The notes beneath the pieces were generated by a model. It was not told the origin of the DNA. It searched no databases and saw only the letters and a list, made by a program, of their open reading frames with translations. Source: a candidate division WOR-1 bacterium RIFCSPHIGHO2_01_FULL_53_15 (GTDB lineage: Bacteria; Margulisbacteria; WOR-1; O2-12-FULL-45-9; XYB2-FULL-48-7). Taken from it: DNA of 61,664 nt. A program made the translations under genes and the position numbers. Location: the NCBI GenBank assembly GCA_001772335.1, contig METM01000026.1, forward strand, positions 1 through 61,664. Direction: 5' to 3'. Below are positions 1-7,048 of this stretch, in pieces (within the stretch, counting starts at the first letter, position 1; each line of letters begins with the position of its first letter).

Positions 1-79
1 ACAGAGGTTTTCTATCTTAATTGCACCAAGGAATTGGTCTTGACAAACCCGACCACTTAAGGCAGCAAGACTTGATAGC

Positions 80-808
80 TTGTTAAGCGTTGATTTACTG
101 CGGAAAGCAGGAATTCAGCATCTGCCCGAGTTAGTGCGCATTGAAGCCGGCGCATTGTCCGTGGCGGGAAGCCTCTTGTTTGGCAAAAAGAAGCCAAATG
201 CGGCAAATATCGCCATGAGCGGATTTTACGCCGGCAAATACCCGGTAATGGTCAGCGAGTATAGAGAATTTGTAGAGGCAGCGGGGTATAATATTGCCGG
301 AGATAATGCGGATGAACTAATGGCGCTTCTTGCCGACCAAAATAAGGACAGGCATCCGGTTGTTTTTGTCAATCATGCCGATCGGGTTGCATACGCCATG
401 TGGCTGAGGGAGAAAACCGGAGATAATTGGTTTATTCTGTCGGCCGCCCAGCAGGAATTTATCAGGCGCGGCAGCAGTGGCAGGGCTTACCCTTGGGGCA
501 ATGATTGGCGGGAAGCTCCTTATTATAATCAGGATAAAACCGCTTCTGTTGATGCTTGGCCGGAAGGAACGACGCCGGATGGAGTTAGCGGCTTAGGTAT
601 TGTCTGGGAAGCCACCAGAAGTTATTATGGGGATTACGATGAAAAAATAGTTAAAAATCCAGAAGGTCAAAAATCGGGCGATGACATAGAAGTTCGCGGC
701 GGTTCTGCCTGGGGCAGCCGTCAGGTGCACTTCGTCGGCGCGTGCCGGAGCAGCGTCGGACCGGGGGGCCACTACGGCGGTATCGGTTTCCGCCTCGGCA
801 GGACTTAA
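80..808 (+). CDS. FGE-sulfatase/C-type-lectin-fold protein, probable DGR variable protein
   Basis: The 242-aa protein carries the formylglycine-generating-enzyme-like fold: YPWGND near residue 140, a DAWPEGTTPDGVSGLGI stretch, then RGGSAW about 36 residues before the end and a final GIGFR. It lacks the Cys pair expected of a catalytic FGE, so binding is more likely than catalysis. The last 37 codons (from 695) are GC-rich, with NNC codons (GGC, AGC, CAC, TTC, GTC, TAC) at positions that differ from the two other FGE-fold proteins in the window. That is the pattern left when a DGR mutates template AAC codons. Start is uncertain: TTG at 80 has no clear Shine-Dalgarno, and the frame stays open back to 44, so the gene may be 5'-truncated. 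The call as DGR target is inference from sequence pattern. Confidence 0.75.
   Translation: MLSVDLLRKAGIQHLPELVRIEAGALSVAGSLLFGKKKPNAANIAMSGFYAGKYPVMVSEYREFVEAAGYNIAGDNADELMALLADQNKDRHPVVFVNHADRVAYAMWLREKTGDNWFILSAAQQEFIRRGSSGRAYPWGNDWREAPYYNQDKTASVDAWPEGTTPDGVSGLGIVWEATRSYYGDYDEKIVKNPEGQKSGDDIEVRGGSAWGSRQVHFVGACRSSVGPGGHYGGIGFRLGRT
695..808 (+). other. Candidate DGR variable region 1 (VR1)
   Basis: This covers the codons from RGGSAW to the stop. Fixed positions (RGG, W, R, P, IGFR) match the other two candidate VRs at 3916 and 9116, while the positions between them differ and mostly use NNC codons. The stop is followed by ACACCTTG at 814-821, which is also found after the other two VRs and could be the target-side homology used in retrohoming. 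No template repeat was found in the window. Confidence 0.6.
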
Positions 809-813
809 TAATA

Positions 814-876
814 ACACCTTGCAAATTAACAATTACTCAATTAACAATTAATAACAAGGTGTCGCCTGCGGCGACA
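814..876. repeat. Inverted-repeat region directly 3' of VR1
   Basis: ACACCTTG (814-821) pairs with CAAGGTGT (855-862). Between them lies AATTAACAATTACTCAATTAACAA (824-847), split here as 824-833 and 834-847, which is an inverted copy of the sequence at about 1289-1315 and 4042-4070. A second tight hairpin, GTCGCC-TGC-GGCGAC, follows at 861-875. DGR targets in known systems often have a hairpin or cruciform just downstream of the VR, so this could be such a structure. It is also the left inverted repeat of the four-helix-bundle cassette. Confidence 0.6.
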
Positions 877-884
877 TTAAAAAT

Positions 885-1253
885 CTAATCAGATTTCTTT
901 TGGTTTATTATAGAGTATAGAATTTTGCTTAATTCAACCGCTTCCGCCTGAAGCGCTTTCGCCTCATTAATATTGTTTTGGTGATTTAACAAGTCCGATT
1001 CCAGCGCTATTTCCAGCCAATATCGTGATTCTCTGGCTTCTTTGTAAGAGATAGACGCCTTATGAAAAAAGTCTTTTCTTGAAGAAGCGGCATCCGCCTC
1101 TTCAAGATTCGCGCCGATCGATGTGGCCGAACGAATCAATTGCTTGCCCAACGTGTGGCCTACAACATCTTTCGGGAATTTCCTTATCAAGGCAATTGAT
1201 CTTATCGCGAACTTTTTCGCCCTATCTCTGATGTCAAATGCCATGTCAGACAT
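885..1253 (-). CDS. Four-helix-bundle protein (S23/IVP family, related to DGR Avd)
   Basis: About 122 aa. The sequence FDIRDRAKKFAIRSIALIRKFP, then GKQLIRSATSIGANLEEA (about 35-60) and SISYKEARESRYWLE, is typical of the four-helix-bundle family TIGR02436 encoded in 23S rRNA intervening sequences and shared by the DGR accessory protein Avd. I prefer the start at 1253 (MSDMAFDIRD); a longer frame begins at 1286 and a shorter start lies at 1244. The gene lies 77 bp from the stop of a candidate DGR target, on the opposite strand, and is bracketed by inverted repeats (824-847 and about 1289-1315). Avd helps the reverse transcriptase in known DGRs. Without the RT here, an independent IVS-like cassette is equally possible. 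Confidence 0.75.
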   Translation of the reverse strand: MSDMAFDIRDRAKKFAIRSIALIRKFPKDVVGHTLGKQLIRSATSIGANLEEADAASSRKDFFHKASISYKEARESRYWLEIALESDLLNHQNNINEAKALQAEAVELSKILYSIINQKKSD

Positions 1254-1286
1254 TATATTATAATTGCCTCGTCTGCGCGATGCCAC

Positions 1287-1315
1287 ATTGTTGTTAATTG
1301 AGTCATTGTTAATTA
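1287..1315. repeat. Right inverted repeat of the four-helix-bundle cassette
   Basis: TTGTTAATTGAGTCATTG and its flanks are the reverse complement of 824-847 with one mismatch over about 24 bp. The two repeats point toward each other around the gene at 885-1253, as do the terminal repeats of 23S rRNA intervening sequences. A direct copy of the same sequence lies right after the stop codon of the 2932-4032 gene. Confidence 0.6.
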
Positions 1316-1317
1316 TT

Positions 1318-1400
1318 TATTTTACCGGGCGAATTTAAAACTGCCCGGCTTTGGTGAGTAGGCTCGCTTAAAAGGCGGGATTGAAAGCTAAGGCCGGGCT
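1318..1400 (+). repeat. Hairpin element, copy A
   Basis: Nearly identical to 4073-4153; over about 110 bp, including the AT-rich part before it, I count roughly seven differences. GCCCGGCTTTGG pairs with CTAAGGCCGGGC using G-U wobbles, around a loop of about 33 nt containing AGTAGGC and GGCGGGATTGAAAG. An upstream CGGGC can pair alternatively with GCCCG, giving two exclusive foldings. It lies about 30 bp after the four-helix-bundle cassette. The stretch from 1400 to 1556 holds no gene that I can support. Confidence 0.6.
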
Positions 1401-1556
1401 GCTTTTCTTGCAAGCCGGGCCGCTTTCGGGACGCCGGTATCAATGTAATCCCAGGGCAAAGGCTGGTTAGGGGTAAGAGGTATGAGGCGGGGTTAATGCC
1501 ACACTCCACGAAGCTTTATTGGACATTATCTTTAGACGTAAATGAGATGTCCCGCG

Positions 1557-2579
1557 CTAAGCCGCAGATTTTGGGATAGCCGTACTTTTTCTTTTAATGA
1601 GATGAACCGGCAGAGTGTGCCGGTAAGCGGTCAAACTGGGATTTTCCATTACATCCAGCAATACTTTTACGGCGGTTTTTCCCAAGTCTTCTGCGTCCAC
1701 GTGAACGGTGGTTAATTCAGGAAGATAAGGGGAAACATAATAGGTTTTTGGGATATCGTCAAAGCCGATAATTGAAAGGTCTTCCGGTATTTTTACCCCT
1801 TTTTTGACGAGATAATCGTAAATTATATAAGCGATCGGGTCGCTGATGCAAATCAGGGCTGAAGGCGGGTCGTCCAAACTTAACAGCTTTTCCGCCGCTT
1901 CGTAAGCGGTTTTATATGTTATCAGATCCGCCCGGCGGATATATTCACGGGGGATTTCCAGCCCGGCCTCAAACATGGCGAAACGATATCCTTCGAGACG
2001 ATCCGCTTCAACCGGGTCAAAAATCGGCCCGCCCGCGATAAAGGCGATTTTTTTATGGCCAAGAGAGATTAAATGTTTGGCGGCCCCGTACATTCCGGCG
2101 CGGCCGTCGGGGATGACAGTATGCAGTTCTAAGCCGGGGACCGGATGCCCGCAAAGGACTAACGGCAGGTTTTGTTGTTTGAGCATCAGGATGTGTTCGC
2201 GGGGGAGGGGGCCCATCACTATTATTCCATCGATGATGTTTTTAGAGATGGCCATGGGGAGCTCTGCCTGGTCTTTGCCGAAGGGTTCGATCACAATATT
2301 GAACCCGTGTTCATGCGCTTCTGCCAGAGTTCCGATGCTGACCCAGCTGTAAAAGTCGGTAAAAGGAATGTAACGATCCAGAGCCAAAACCGCAATATTT
2401 CGGTGCCTTCTTCCGCCTATTTTCTTGTGAATGTAGCCGAGCTGCTCGCAGATTCCCAGAATATTTTGCCGGGTTTTGCGATTAACCTCCCGGGGATGAT
2501 TAAAGGCCTGGGAAACGGTTGCCAGCGAAACCCCGGCGGCCTTAGCGACATCTCTGATTTTAATCTTTCTTTTTCCCAT
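1557..2579 (-). CDS. LacI/GalR-family transcriptional regulator
   Basis: 340 aa. The N-terminal helix-turn-helix is clear (IRDVAKAAGVSLATVSQAFN, residues 7-26, then the hinge to about 60), followed by a periplasmic-binding-protein-like sensor domain (VLALDRYIPF... through SIIGFDDIPKTYYVSPYLPELTTVHVD). Length and layout are normal for the family. The ligand cannot be named; there is no sugar gene next to it. It is transcribed away from the FGE-fold gene at 2932, across a 352-bp gap with repeated motifs, so it may control itself or that neighbour. That regulatory link is inference. Confidence 0.9.
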   Translation of the reverse strand: MGKRKIKIRDVAKAAGVSLATVSQAFNHPREVNRKTRQNILGICEQLGYIHKKIGGRRHRNIAVLALDRYIPFTDFYSWVSIGTLAEAHEHGFNIVIEPFGKDQAELPMAISKNIIDGIIVMGPLPREHILMLKQQNLPLVLCGHPVPGLELHTVIPDGRAGMYGAAKHLISLGHKKIAFIAGGPIFDPVEADRLEGYRFAMFEAGLEIPREYIRRADLITYKTAYEAAEKLLSLDDPPSALICISDPIAYIIYDYLVKKGVKIPEDLSIIGFDDIPKTYYVSPYLPELTTVHVDAEDLGKTAVKVLLDVMENPSLTAYRHTLPVHLIKRKSTAIPKSAA

Positions 2580-2931
2580 TTTGCTTATCCCAATCTATTA
2601 TCGCCCGCATTTACCGAAAATTTCACATTATTTTAGATTATATTTTAGTTAATTTTAGGTTATTTTGATTTTTATGCCAACTAATATTTATGGTTTATCA
2701 GGCAAAAAATTTGATTGTAACTTTTCAGTCCCGCCTAACATGTGAAATCGCGTGAAAAGTTTTGGGAAAAACAGATGGAGGCGAATGGGAACGCCCCGTA
2801 AGGAGGTGAAAGGATAAAATAGATAATTGAGGCGACTGGAGAGAATAGTGGCAGATAATAAATTTTAGGAGGGTTGATTAATCAGAGGTCTCATTGTAGC
2901 GGGTAAATAACTTAAAGTAAACAGGAGGAAG
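2580..2931. promoter_or_regulatory. Divergent regulatory gap between LacI-type gene and FGE-fold gene
   Basis: This gap has no supported gene. It holds four ATTTTAG/ATTTTGA-type units at 2630, 2642, 2652 and 2662 (spacing 12, 10 and 10 bp, near one helix turn), and an inverted pair ATTTCACAT (2620-2628) and ATGTGAAAT (2740-2748) about 110 bp apart, possible operator half-sites. A perfect anti-SD match TAAGGAGGTGA at 2799-2809 has no start codon behind it and overlaps the end of an 8-codon ORF (ATG at 2774). AGGAGG occurs again near 2868, and the true RBS is at about 2923-2928. Confidence 0.45.
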
Positions 2932-4032
2932 ATGAAAATGGCAAATCAATTAACGGTTAGGGGTAATGTTTCGGGGCGCATGCTGGCTGGCGCGATGATG
3001 AGGGCGCACGCGGCGGTCTCGGGCAGTTTAAGTGGGAAACAGGCTGCCGGTATCGGTTTCTTTAATAGATATTTGGCGGACAACGGCGCTCGAAATGAGG
3101 CCTGGGCCAAAAAGACAGATGTTTCTCCCTCGGCGGTGCTCGCCCGGGCCAGCATGAGCGGTGAATGGCTGAATAAAGCCGGCCAATTGTTTGAGGCGAC
3201 AACGGATGCCGCGCAGAGAAAAGCGCTTTTAGGCCGGGTCATCGCCCCGCATTTAACCGATGTTTCTACATTATTATTATTCGGCAGTCAAATTAAAGAG
3301 AGAGCCTGGAGGTCGTCAGCCGTGGCGATATCGGATATAGCTTCTTTGCTGGAATGGCAAATGCCGGCGATCGAGCTGGAGATGGTCGCTATCCCAGCCG
3401 GGAAATTCAAGATGGGAAGCACGGAGCAGGCGAATGAACAGCCGGTGAGAAAAGTGACGATTTCCGATTTTAGGAGCGGCAGATTTGAGGTCACAAATGA
3501 ACAGTATGGAATTTATCTGGGGCAAACAGGGTATCGCGCGCCGGAATATTGGGAAGATGAAAAATTCGGAAAAACACAGCCGAAGAATCCAATGGTGGGC
3601 GTTAACCATGATGATGCAACCGTTTTTGCGGATTGGCAGATGCGAAGGTTGCTGACCGAAGCCGAAGGCGAGTACGCGGCCAGAGGCCCTGAAGGGCTGA
3701 AATATCCTTGGGGCAACGAACTTGATCTTTCAAGGGTGACTTTCGATACCGCTAGAATGAGTCCCGTTGATGCTCATCCTGATGGAGCCAGCCCTTTCGG
3801 CGTAATGGATCTCTCCGGCAATGCTTGGGAATGGAGAGCGGATTGGTATGGCGCGTATGACCCTAAAGATTTAGTCGATCCTAAGGGGCCGAAAACCGGT
3901 ACATCGAGGGTGCTACGTGGCGGTGCGTGGGGCGACGGCCTTTCCGACTACTTGCGGGGCGCGTACCGGAGCAACTACCAGCCCGGGGCTCGCAACTTCA
4001 ACTTCGGCTTCCGCGTCGCCGAGGACAAATAA
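2932..4032 (+). CDS. FGE-fold protein with N-terminal extension, probable DGR variable protein
   Basis: 366 aa. Residues 1-140 are an unrecognised, Ala/Arg-rich N-terminal part. From about 145 the FGE-sulfatase-type domain begins: MVAIPAGKFKMGS, VTNEQYGIYL, YPWGNELD, SPFGVMDLSGNAWEW, then VLRGGAWG and a final FGFRVAEDK. The catalytic Cys pair of true FGEs is absent. The last 38 codons are rich in NNC codons and differ from the paralogues at 80 and 7049 at the same positions. An AGGAGG RBS precedes two possible ATGs, 2932 and 2938; the second has the better spacing. The gene stands alone and is followed by a hairpin element that could end transcription. Confidence 0.8.
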   Translation: MKMANQLTVRGNVSGRMLAGAMMRAHAAVSGSLSGKQAAGIGFFNRYLADNGARNEAWAKKTDVSPSAVLARASMSGEWLNKAGQLFEATTDAAQRKALLGRVIAPHLTDVSTLLLFGSQIKERAWRSSAVAISDIASLLEWQMPAIELEMVAIPAGKFKMGSTEQANEQPVRKVTISDFRSGRFEVTNEQYGIYLGQTGYRAPEYWEDEKFGKTQPKNPMVGVNHDDATVFADWQMRRLLTEAEGEYAARGPEGLKYPWGNELDLSRVTFDTARMSPVDAHPDGASPFGVMDLSGNAWEWRADWYGAYDPKDLVDPKGPKTGTSRVLRGGAWGDGLSDYLRGAYRSNYQPGARNFNFGFRVAEDK

Positions 4033-4042
4033 TTACACCTTG
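3916..4042 (+). other. Candidate DGR variable region 2 (VR2) with 3' flank
   Basis: It runs from RGGAWG to the stop (4030-4032) plus ACACCTTG at 4035-4042. Divergent codons include GAC, GGC, TCC, GAC, TAC, AGC, AAC, TAC, AAC, TTC, AAC and TTC, the set expected from AAC codons with mutated adenines. Conserved anchors are RGG-W, AYR, P and GFR. The flank after the stop matches that of VR1. Confidence 0.6.
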
Positions 4043-4072
4043 TTGTTAATTGAGTCATTGTTAATTGTTTAT

Positions 4073-4157
4073 TTTATCGGGCGAATTTAAAACTGCCCGG
4101 CTTTGGTTAGTAGGCCAGCTTAAAGGGCGGGATTGAAAGCCAAGGCCGGGCGTTTTA
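4073..4157 (+). terminator. Hairpin element copy B, likely terminator
   Basis: GCCCGGCTTTGG pairs with CCAAGGCCGGGC (12 bp, one G-U) around a loop of about 33 nt, followed by GTTTTAC. It sits about 65 bp after the FGE-fold gene and just before the rpsO promoter. It is a close copy of 1318-1400, and its left stem plus TTAGTAG recurs inverted at 13672-13735. Confidence 0.55.
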
Positions 4158-4167
4158 CAAAAAGATA

Positions 4168-4203
4168 TTGTCCGCGCCCGCGGAATGTGATACAATCACA
4201 ATA
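4168..4203 (+). promoter_or_regulatory. rpsO promoter, predicted leaderless
   Basis: The -35 is TTGTCC (4168-4173), the spacer 17 bp, and the extended -10 TGATACAAT ends at 4196. Seven nt separate the -10 from the ATG at 4204, so transcription would begin at or next to the start codon. No Shine-Dalgarno is present. Confidence 0.75.
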
Positions 4204-4470
4204 ATGGTTCTGAAGAAAGAAAAGAAAACCGAAGTTCTGGAAAAATACAAAAGACACCCCGGCGATACCGGCTCATCTGAAGTCCAGATCGCTCTCCTGA
4301 CCGAGAGGATCAACACCCTTGTCGACCACCTGAAAAGGAACAAGAAAGACCAACACAGCCGGCACGGCTTGCTGCTTATGGTCGGCCAGCGCAAACGGCT
4401 TTTGAAATACCTTCAGCAGAATGACGCCAAGAAATTTGAAGCGGTCACCACCAGTCTGGACCTCGCATGA
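4204..4470 (+). CDS. rpsO: 30S ribosomal protein S15
   Basis: 88 aa, the usual S15 length. HPGDTGSSEVQIALLTERI, LVDHLKRNKKDQHSRHGLL and VGQRKRLLKYL are diagnostic. S15 binds the central domain of 16S rRNA in the small subunit. The frame is open upstream to 4168, but ATG 4204 gives the conserved N-terminus (MVLKKEKK) and fits the promoter spacing. The stop overlaps the pnp start by 4 nt (ATGA), the classic rpsO-pnp operon. In many bacteria S15 represses its own translation via a leader; there is no room for a leader here. Confidence 0.97.
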   Translation: MVLKKEKKTEVLEKYKRHPGDTGSSEVQIALLTERINTLVDHLKRNKKDQHSRHGLLLMVGQRKRLLKYLQQNDAKKFEAVTTSLDLA

Positions 4471-6611
4471 AACATCAGATTGAGCTCCAGATAGAGGCCG
4501 GCAAAGCTCTGACGCTCGAAACCGGTCATTTGGCCAAAGAAGCCGACGGAGCGGTTGTTATCAGGGTCGGGGACACGATGCTCCTGGCCGCCGCGACCGC
4601 CTCAAGCCAGCCCAGAGAGGGCATAGATTTTTTCCCCTTAATGGTCGATTTCGAAGAAAAGCTTTATGCCATCGGCCGGATCCCGGGCGGATTTTTTAAG
4701 CGCGAAGGCCGCCCGCCCGAAACCGCGATCCTTAATTCAAGAAAAGTTGACCGGCCCATTCGCCCCTTATTTCCCGAAGGTTTCCGCAACGATGTCCAGG
4801 TCATCGTCAGCACATTGTCGTTCGACAATGAGAACCATTACGATATTCTGGGGATCATCGCCGCCTCGGCGGCCCTCTCCATCTCTGATATCCCGTTCGA
4901 CGGGCCGATCGGCGCCGCGCGCGTCGGTCTGGTCGAGGGGAAGATCGTCTTAAATCCGACCATGGCGCAGATGAGAGAATCGGACCTCGACCTGGTCATT
5001 GCCGGCGACTCGGAGCGGGTCTCGATGATCGAAGCCGAGGCCAGCGAGGTCTCCGAAGCCGATATGCTGGCCGCGATGAAAGCCGGGCACGAGTTCATCA
5101 AGCAGGTTGTCGAACTCCAGGCCGAGCTGGTCAAGAAGGTCGGTAAAAAGAAAAAGACCGTCGCCCTCCATGTTATTGACGAAAAGATCAGAGCGTTCGT
5201 TCTAAAATCATATAAAGGCAAGATCGAAAGCGCTCTTAAAATAGCGGACAAAGACAAGCAATCGGCCGAACTCGCTGTGATCGAAAACAACATCAAAGAA
5301 GAGCTTCTGGCCAATGCCGCTTTAAAAGACATCTTTGCCGCCAACCCAAAAGACATCAAGCCAATAATCGAAGAGATCGAATATGACTTCGTGAGGAACA
5401 TGGTGTTGAACGAGGGCAAACGCATCGACGGCCGCGGCTTAAATGAGATAAGGGAGATCGGCGTCGAGATTGGCGCTGTTCCCCGCGCGCACGGCTCGGC
5501 CGTGTTTTCCCGGGGCCAAACGCAGGTCCTGACGATCGCAACCCTCGGCTCGGCCGGCGAAGAACAAACGCTCGAAGGGCTGGATATCGAAGAGACCGGC
5601 AAGCGCTACATGCATCATTACAATTTCCCGGCGTATTCCGTCGGTGAAGTCAAACCTTTGCGCGGGCCCGGCCGGCGCGAGATCGGGCACGGGGCTTTGG
5701 CCGAAAAGGCCCTGATCCCTGTTCTGCCTTTGAAAGAAGCATTCCCGTATACGATCAGGCTTGTCTCTGAAGTTCTCGGCTCAAACGGCTCCACCTCAAT
5801 GGCCTCCACCTGCGCGTCAACGCTCGCTCTGATGGATGCCGGGGTCAAGATATCGTCCCCGGTGGCCGGCATCTCGATCGGGCTGATAACCTCCGGCCCC
5901 TCGACTACGCTCGGGGCAAGCGAAAAATGGGTGACCATTACCGACATTCAGGGCCTCGAAGACCACCTGGGGGACATGGATTTTAAGGTTACCGGCACCA
6001 GAAAAGGCATTACGGCCATTCAACTTGACGTCAAGATCAGGGGCCTGACCTTTGAGATGATCGAAAAAACGTTCGCGCAGGCCAAGGAAGGCCGGCTATT
6101 TATCCTGGATAAAATGCAGTCGGTCATCGCCCAGCCGAAGGCCGAACTTTCTCCCTACGCTCCCAGAGTTATCGCCTTCAAGATCGATCCCGAGAAGATC
6201 GGCGCCGTCATCGGCCCCGGCGGCAAAGTGATAAGGAAGATCATCGAAGAGACCGGCGTCCAGATCGATATCGAAGACGACGGCACCGTCCTCATCACCA
6301 CCAATGATGCGGCGGCGGCCAAGGCGGCCAAAGCCAAGGTTGACGAGCTGACATTCGAACCGAAAGAAGGCGATGTCTTCAACGGCAAAGTGGTCAGGAT
6401 CATGCCCTTTGGCGCTTTTGTTGAACTGCCCGGCGGCAAGGACGGCCTGGTCCACATCTCCCATTTGGCCCCGCAGCGAGTGGGTAAAGTTGAGGACGTA
6501 GTTAAGCTTGGCGACGTGGTGACCGTCAAAGTGATCGAGATCGACGACATGGGCCGCATCAACCTCACGATGAAGGGCGTCAGCGAAGAAGACAAAAAAC
6601 GGGTGCTTTAA
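4467..6611 (+). CDS. pnp: Polyribonucleotide nucleotidyltransferase (PNPase)
   Basis: 714 aa with the full domain order: RNase PH 1 (about 1-230), helical linker, RNase PH 2 (about 320-545; GRREIGHGALAEKAL, SEVLGSNGSTSMASTCAS), KH (about 560-615; GPGGKVIRKIIEETG) and S1 (about 630-700; GDVFNGKVVRIMPFGAFVEL). It degrades RNA phosphorolytically from the 3' end and can work in a degradosome. Translation is coupled to rpsO by the ATGA overlap. Nothing is odd in length or motifs. Confidence 0.97.
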   Translation: MKHQIELQIEAGKALTLETGHLAKEADGAVVIRVGDTMLLAAATASSQPREGIDFFPLMVDFEEKLYAIGRIPGGFFKREGRPPETAILNSRKVDRPIRPLFPEGFRNDVQVIVSTLSFDNENHYDILGIIAASAALSISDIPFDGPIGAARVGLVEGKIVLNPTMAQMRESDLDLVIAGDSERVSMIEAEASEVSEADMLAAMKAGHEFIKQVVELQAELVKKVGKKKKTVALHVIDEKIRAFVLKSYKGKIESALKIADKDKQSAELAVIENNIKEELLANAALKDIFAANPKDIKPIIEEIEYDFVRNMVLNEGKRIDGRGLNEIREIGVEIGAVPRAHGSAVFSRGQTQVLTIATLGSAGEEQTLEGLDIEETGKRYMHHYNFPAYSVGEVKPLRGPGRREIGHGALAEKALIPVLPLKEAFPYTIRLVSEVLGSNGSTSMASTCASTLALMDAGVKISSPVAGISIGLITSGPSTTLGASEKWVTITDIQGLEDHLGDMDFKVTGTRKGITAIQLDVKIRGLTFEMIEKTFAQAKEGRLFILDKMQSVIAQPKAELSPYAPRVIAFKIDPEKIGAVIGPGGKVIRKIIEETGVQIDIEDDGTVLITTNDAAAAKAAKAKVDELTFEPKEGDVFNGKVVRIMPFGAFVELPGGKDGLVHISHLAPQRVGKVEDVVKLGDVVTVKVIEIDDMGRINLTMKGVSEEDKKRVL

Positions 6612-7048
6612 TGGTCCCTCAAGAAAAGCGTCAACATGGCGATTTCCTCTGGCTAAGCAAGAATGAGACCGGTTAGGAATACGACGGTATTTGCAGATTT
6701 TTTGATTTAAGCGTTTTTTGAGTGTTTTAGCGACGATTTATCTGTTTTTTCTTTCTTTTCACCGCCTAAATTTCAATAACCGGACAAAGCGCTCCCTTGG
6801 GGCGGCCTATGCCGCCGTTCCCGCAGGCAATGGCACAGCTAATGGGGGAAGGTCACGAGGAACCGAGAATTCATTCTCAGGTTCCGAGTGCGAGGGGCCA
6901 ATTGTTAACTAGTCTCATATGTACATCGAGGCGAGGAGCTATAAAGTTGAAGTGAAATCCGCGTCAAAATCGGTCGATAAGTTAATGGAGGGCATGGGGA
7001 GGCAAACAAAGCGCGAGGCGCAGCCGAGCCTATGTTCATTGTAGAGAG
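6612..7048. other. Intergenic region with hairpins before the MoxR-FGE gene
   Basis: 437 bp without a clear gene. It contains T-rich runs (about 6694-6770) and two hairpins: GGCGGC-CTAT-GCCGCC at 6801-6816, and GGAACCGAGAAT (6859-6870) pairing with ATTCTC-A-GGTTCC (6873-6885). A 41-codon ORF (ATG 6919, stop 7042-7044) ends 4 bp before the next gene but has no RBS and is unsupported. I looked here for a DGR template repeat and saw none. Confidence 0.5.

Noticed and set aside
4838..5602. 254-codon antisense ORF within pnp
   Set aside because: It is a shadow of the pnp codon pattern; pnp itself is certain.
6718..6912. 64-codon ORF before the MoxR gene
   Set aside because: It has no RBS, low-complexity sequence and two hairpins across it; no sign of coding.
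6919..7044. 41-codon ORF ending 4 bp before the MoxR-FGE gene
   Set aside because: It has no RBS or -10 box and no family; kept only as a note in the intergenic entry.
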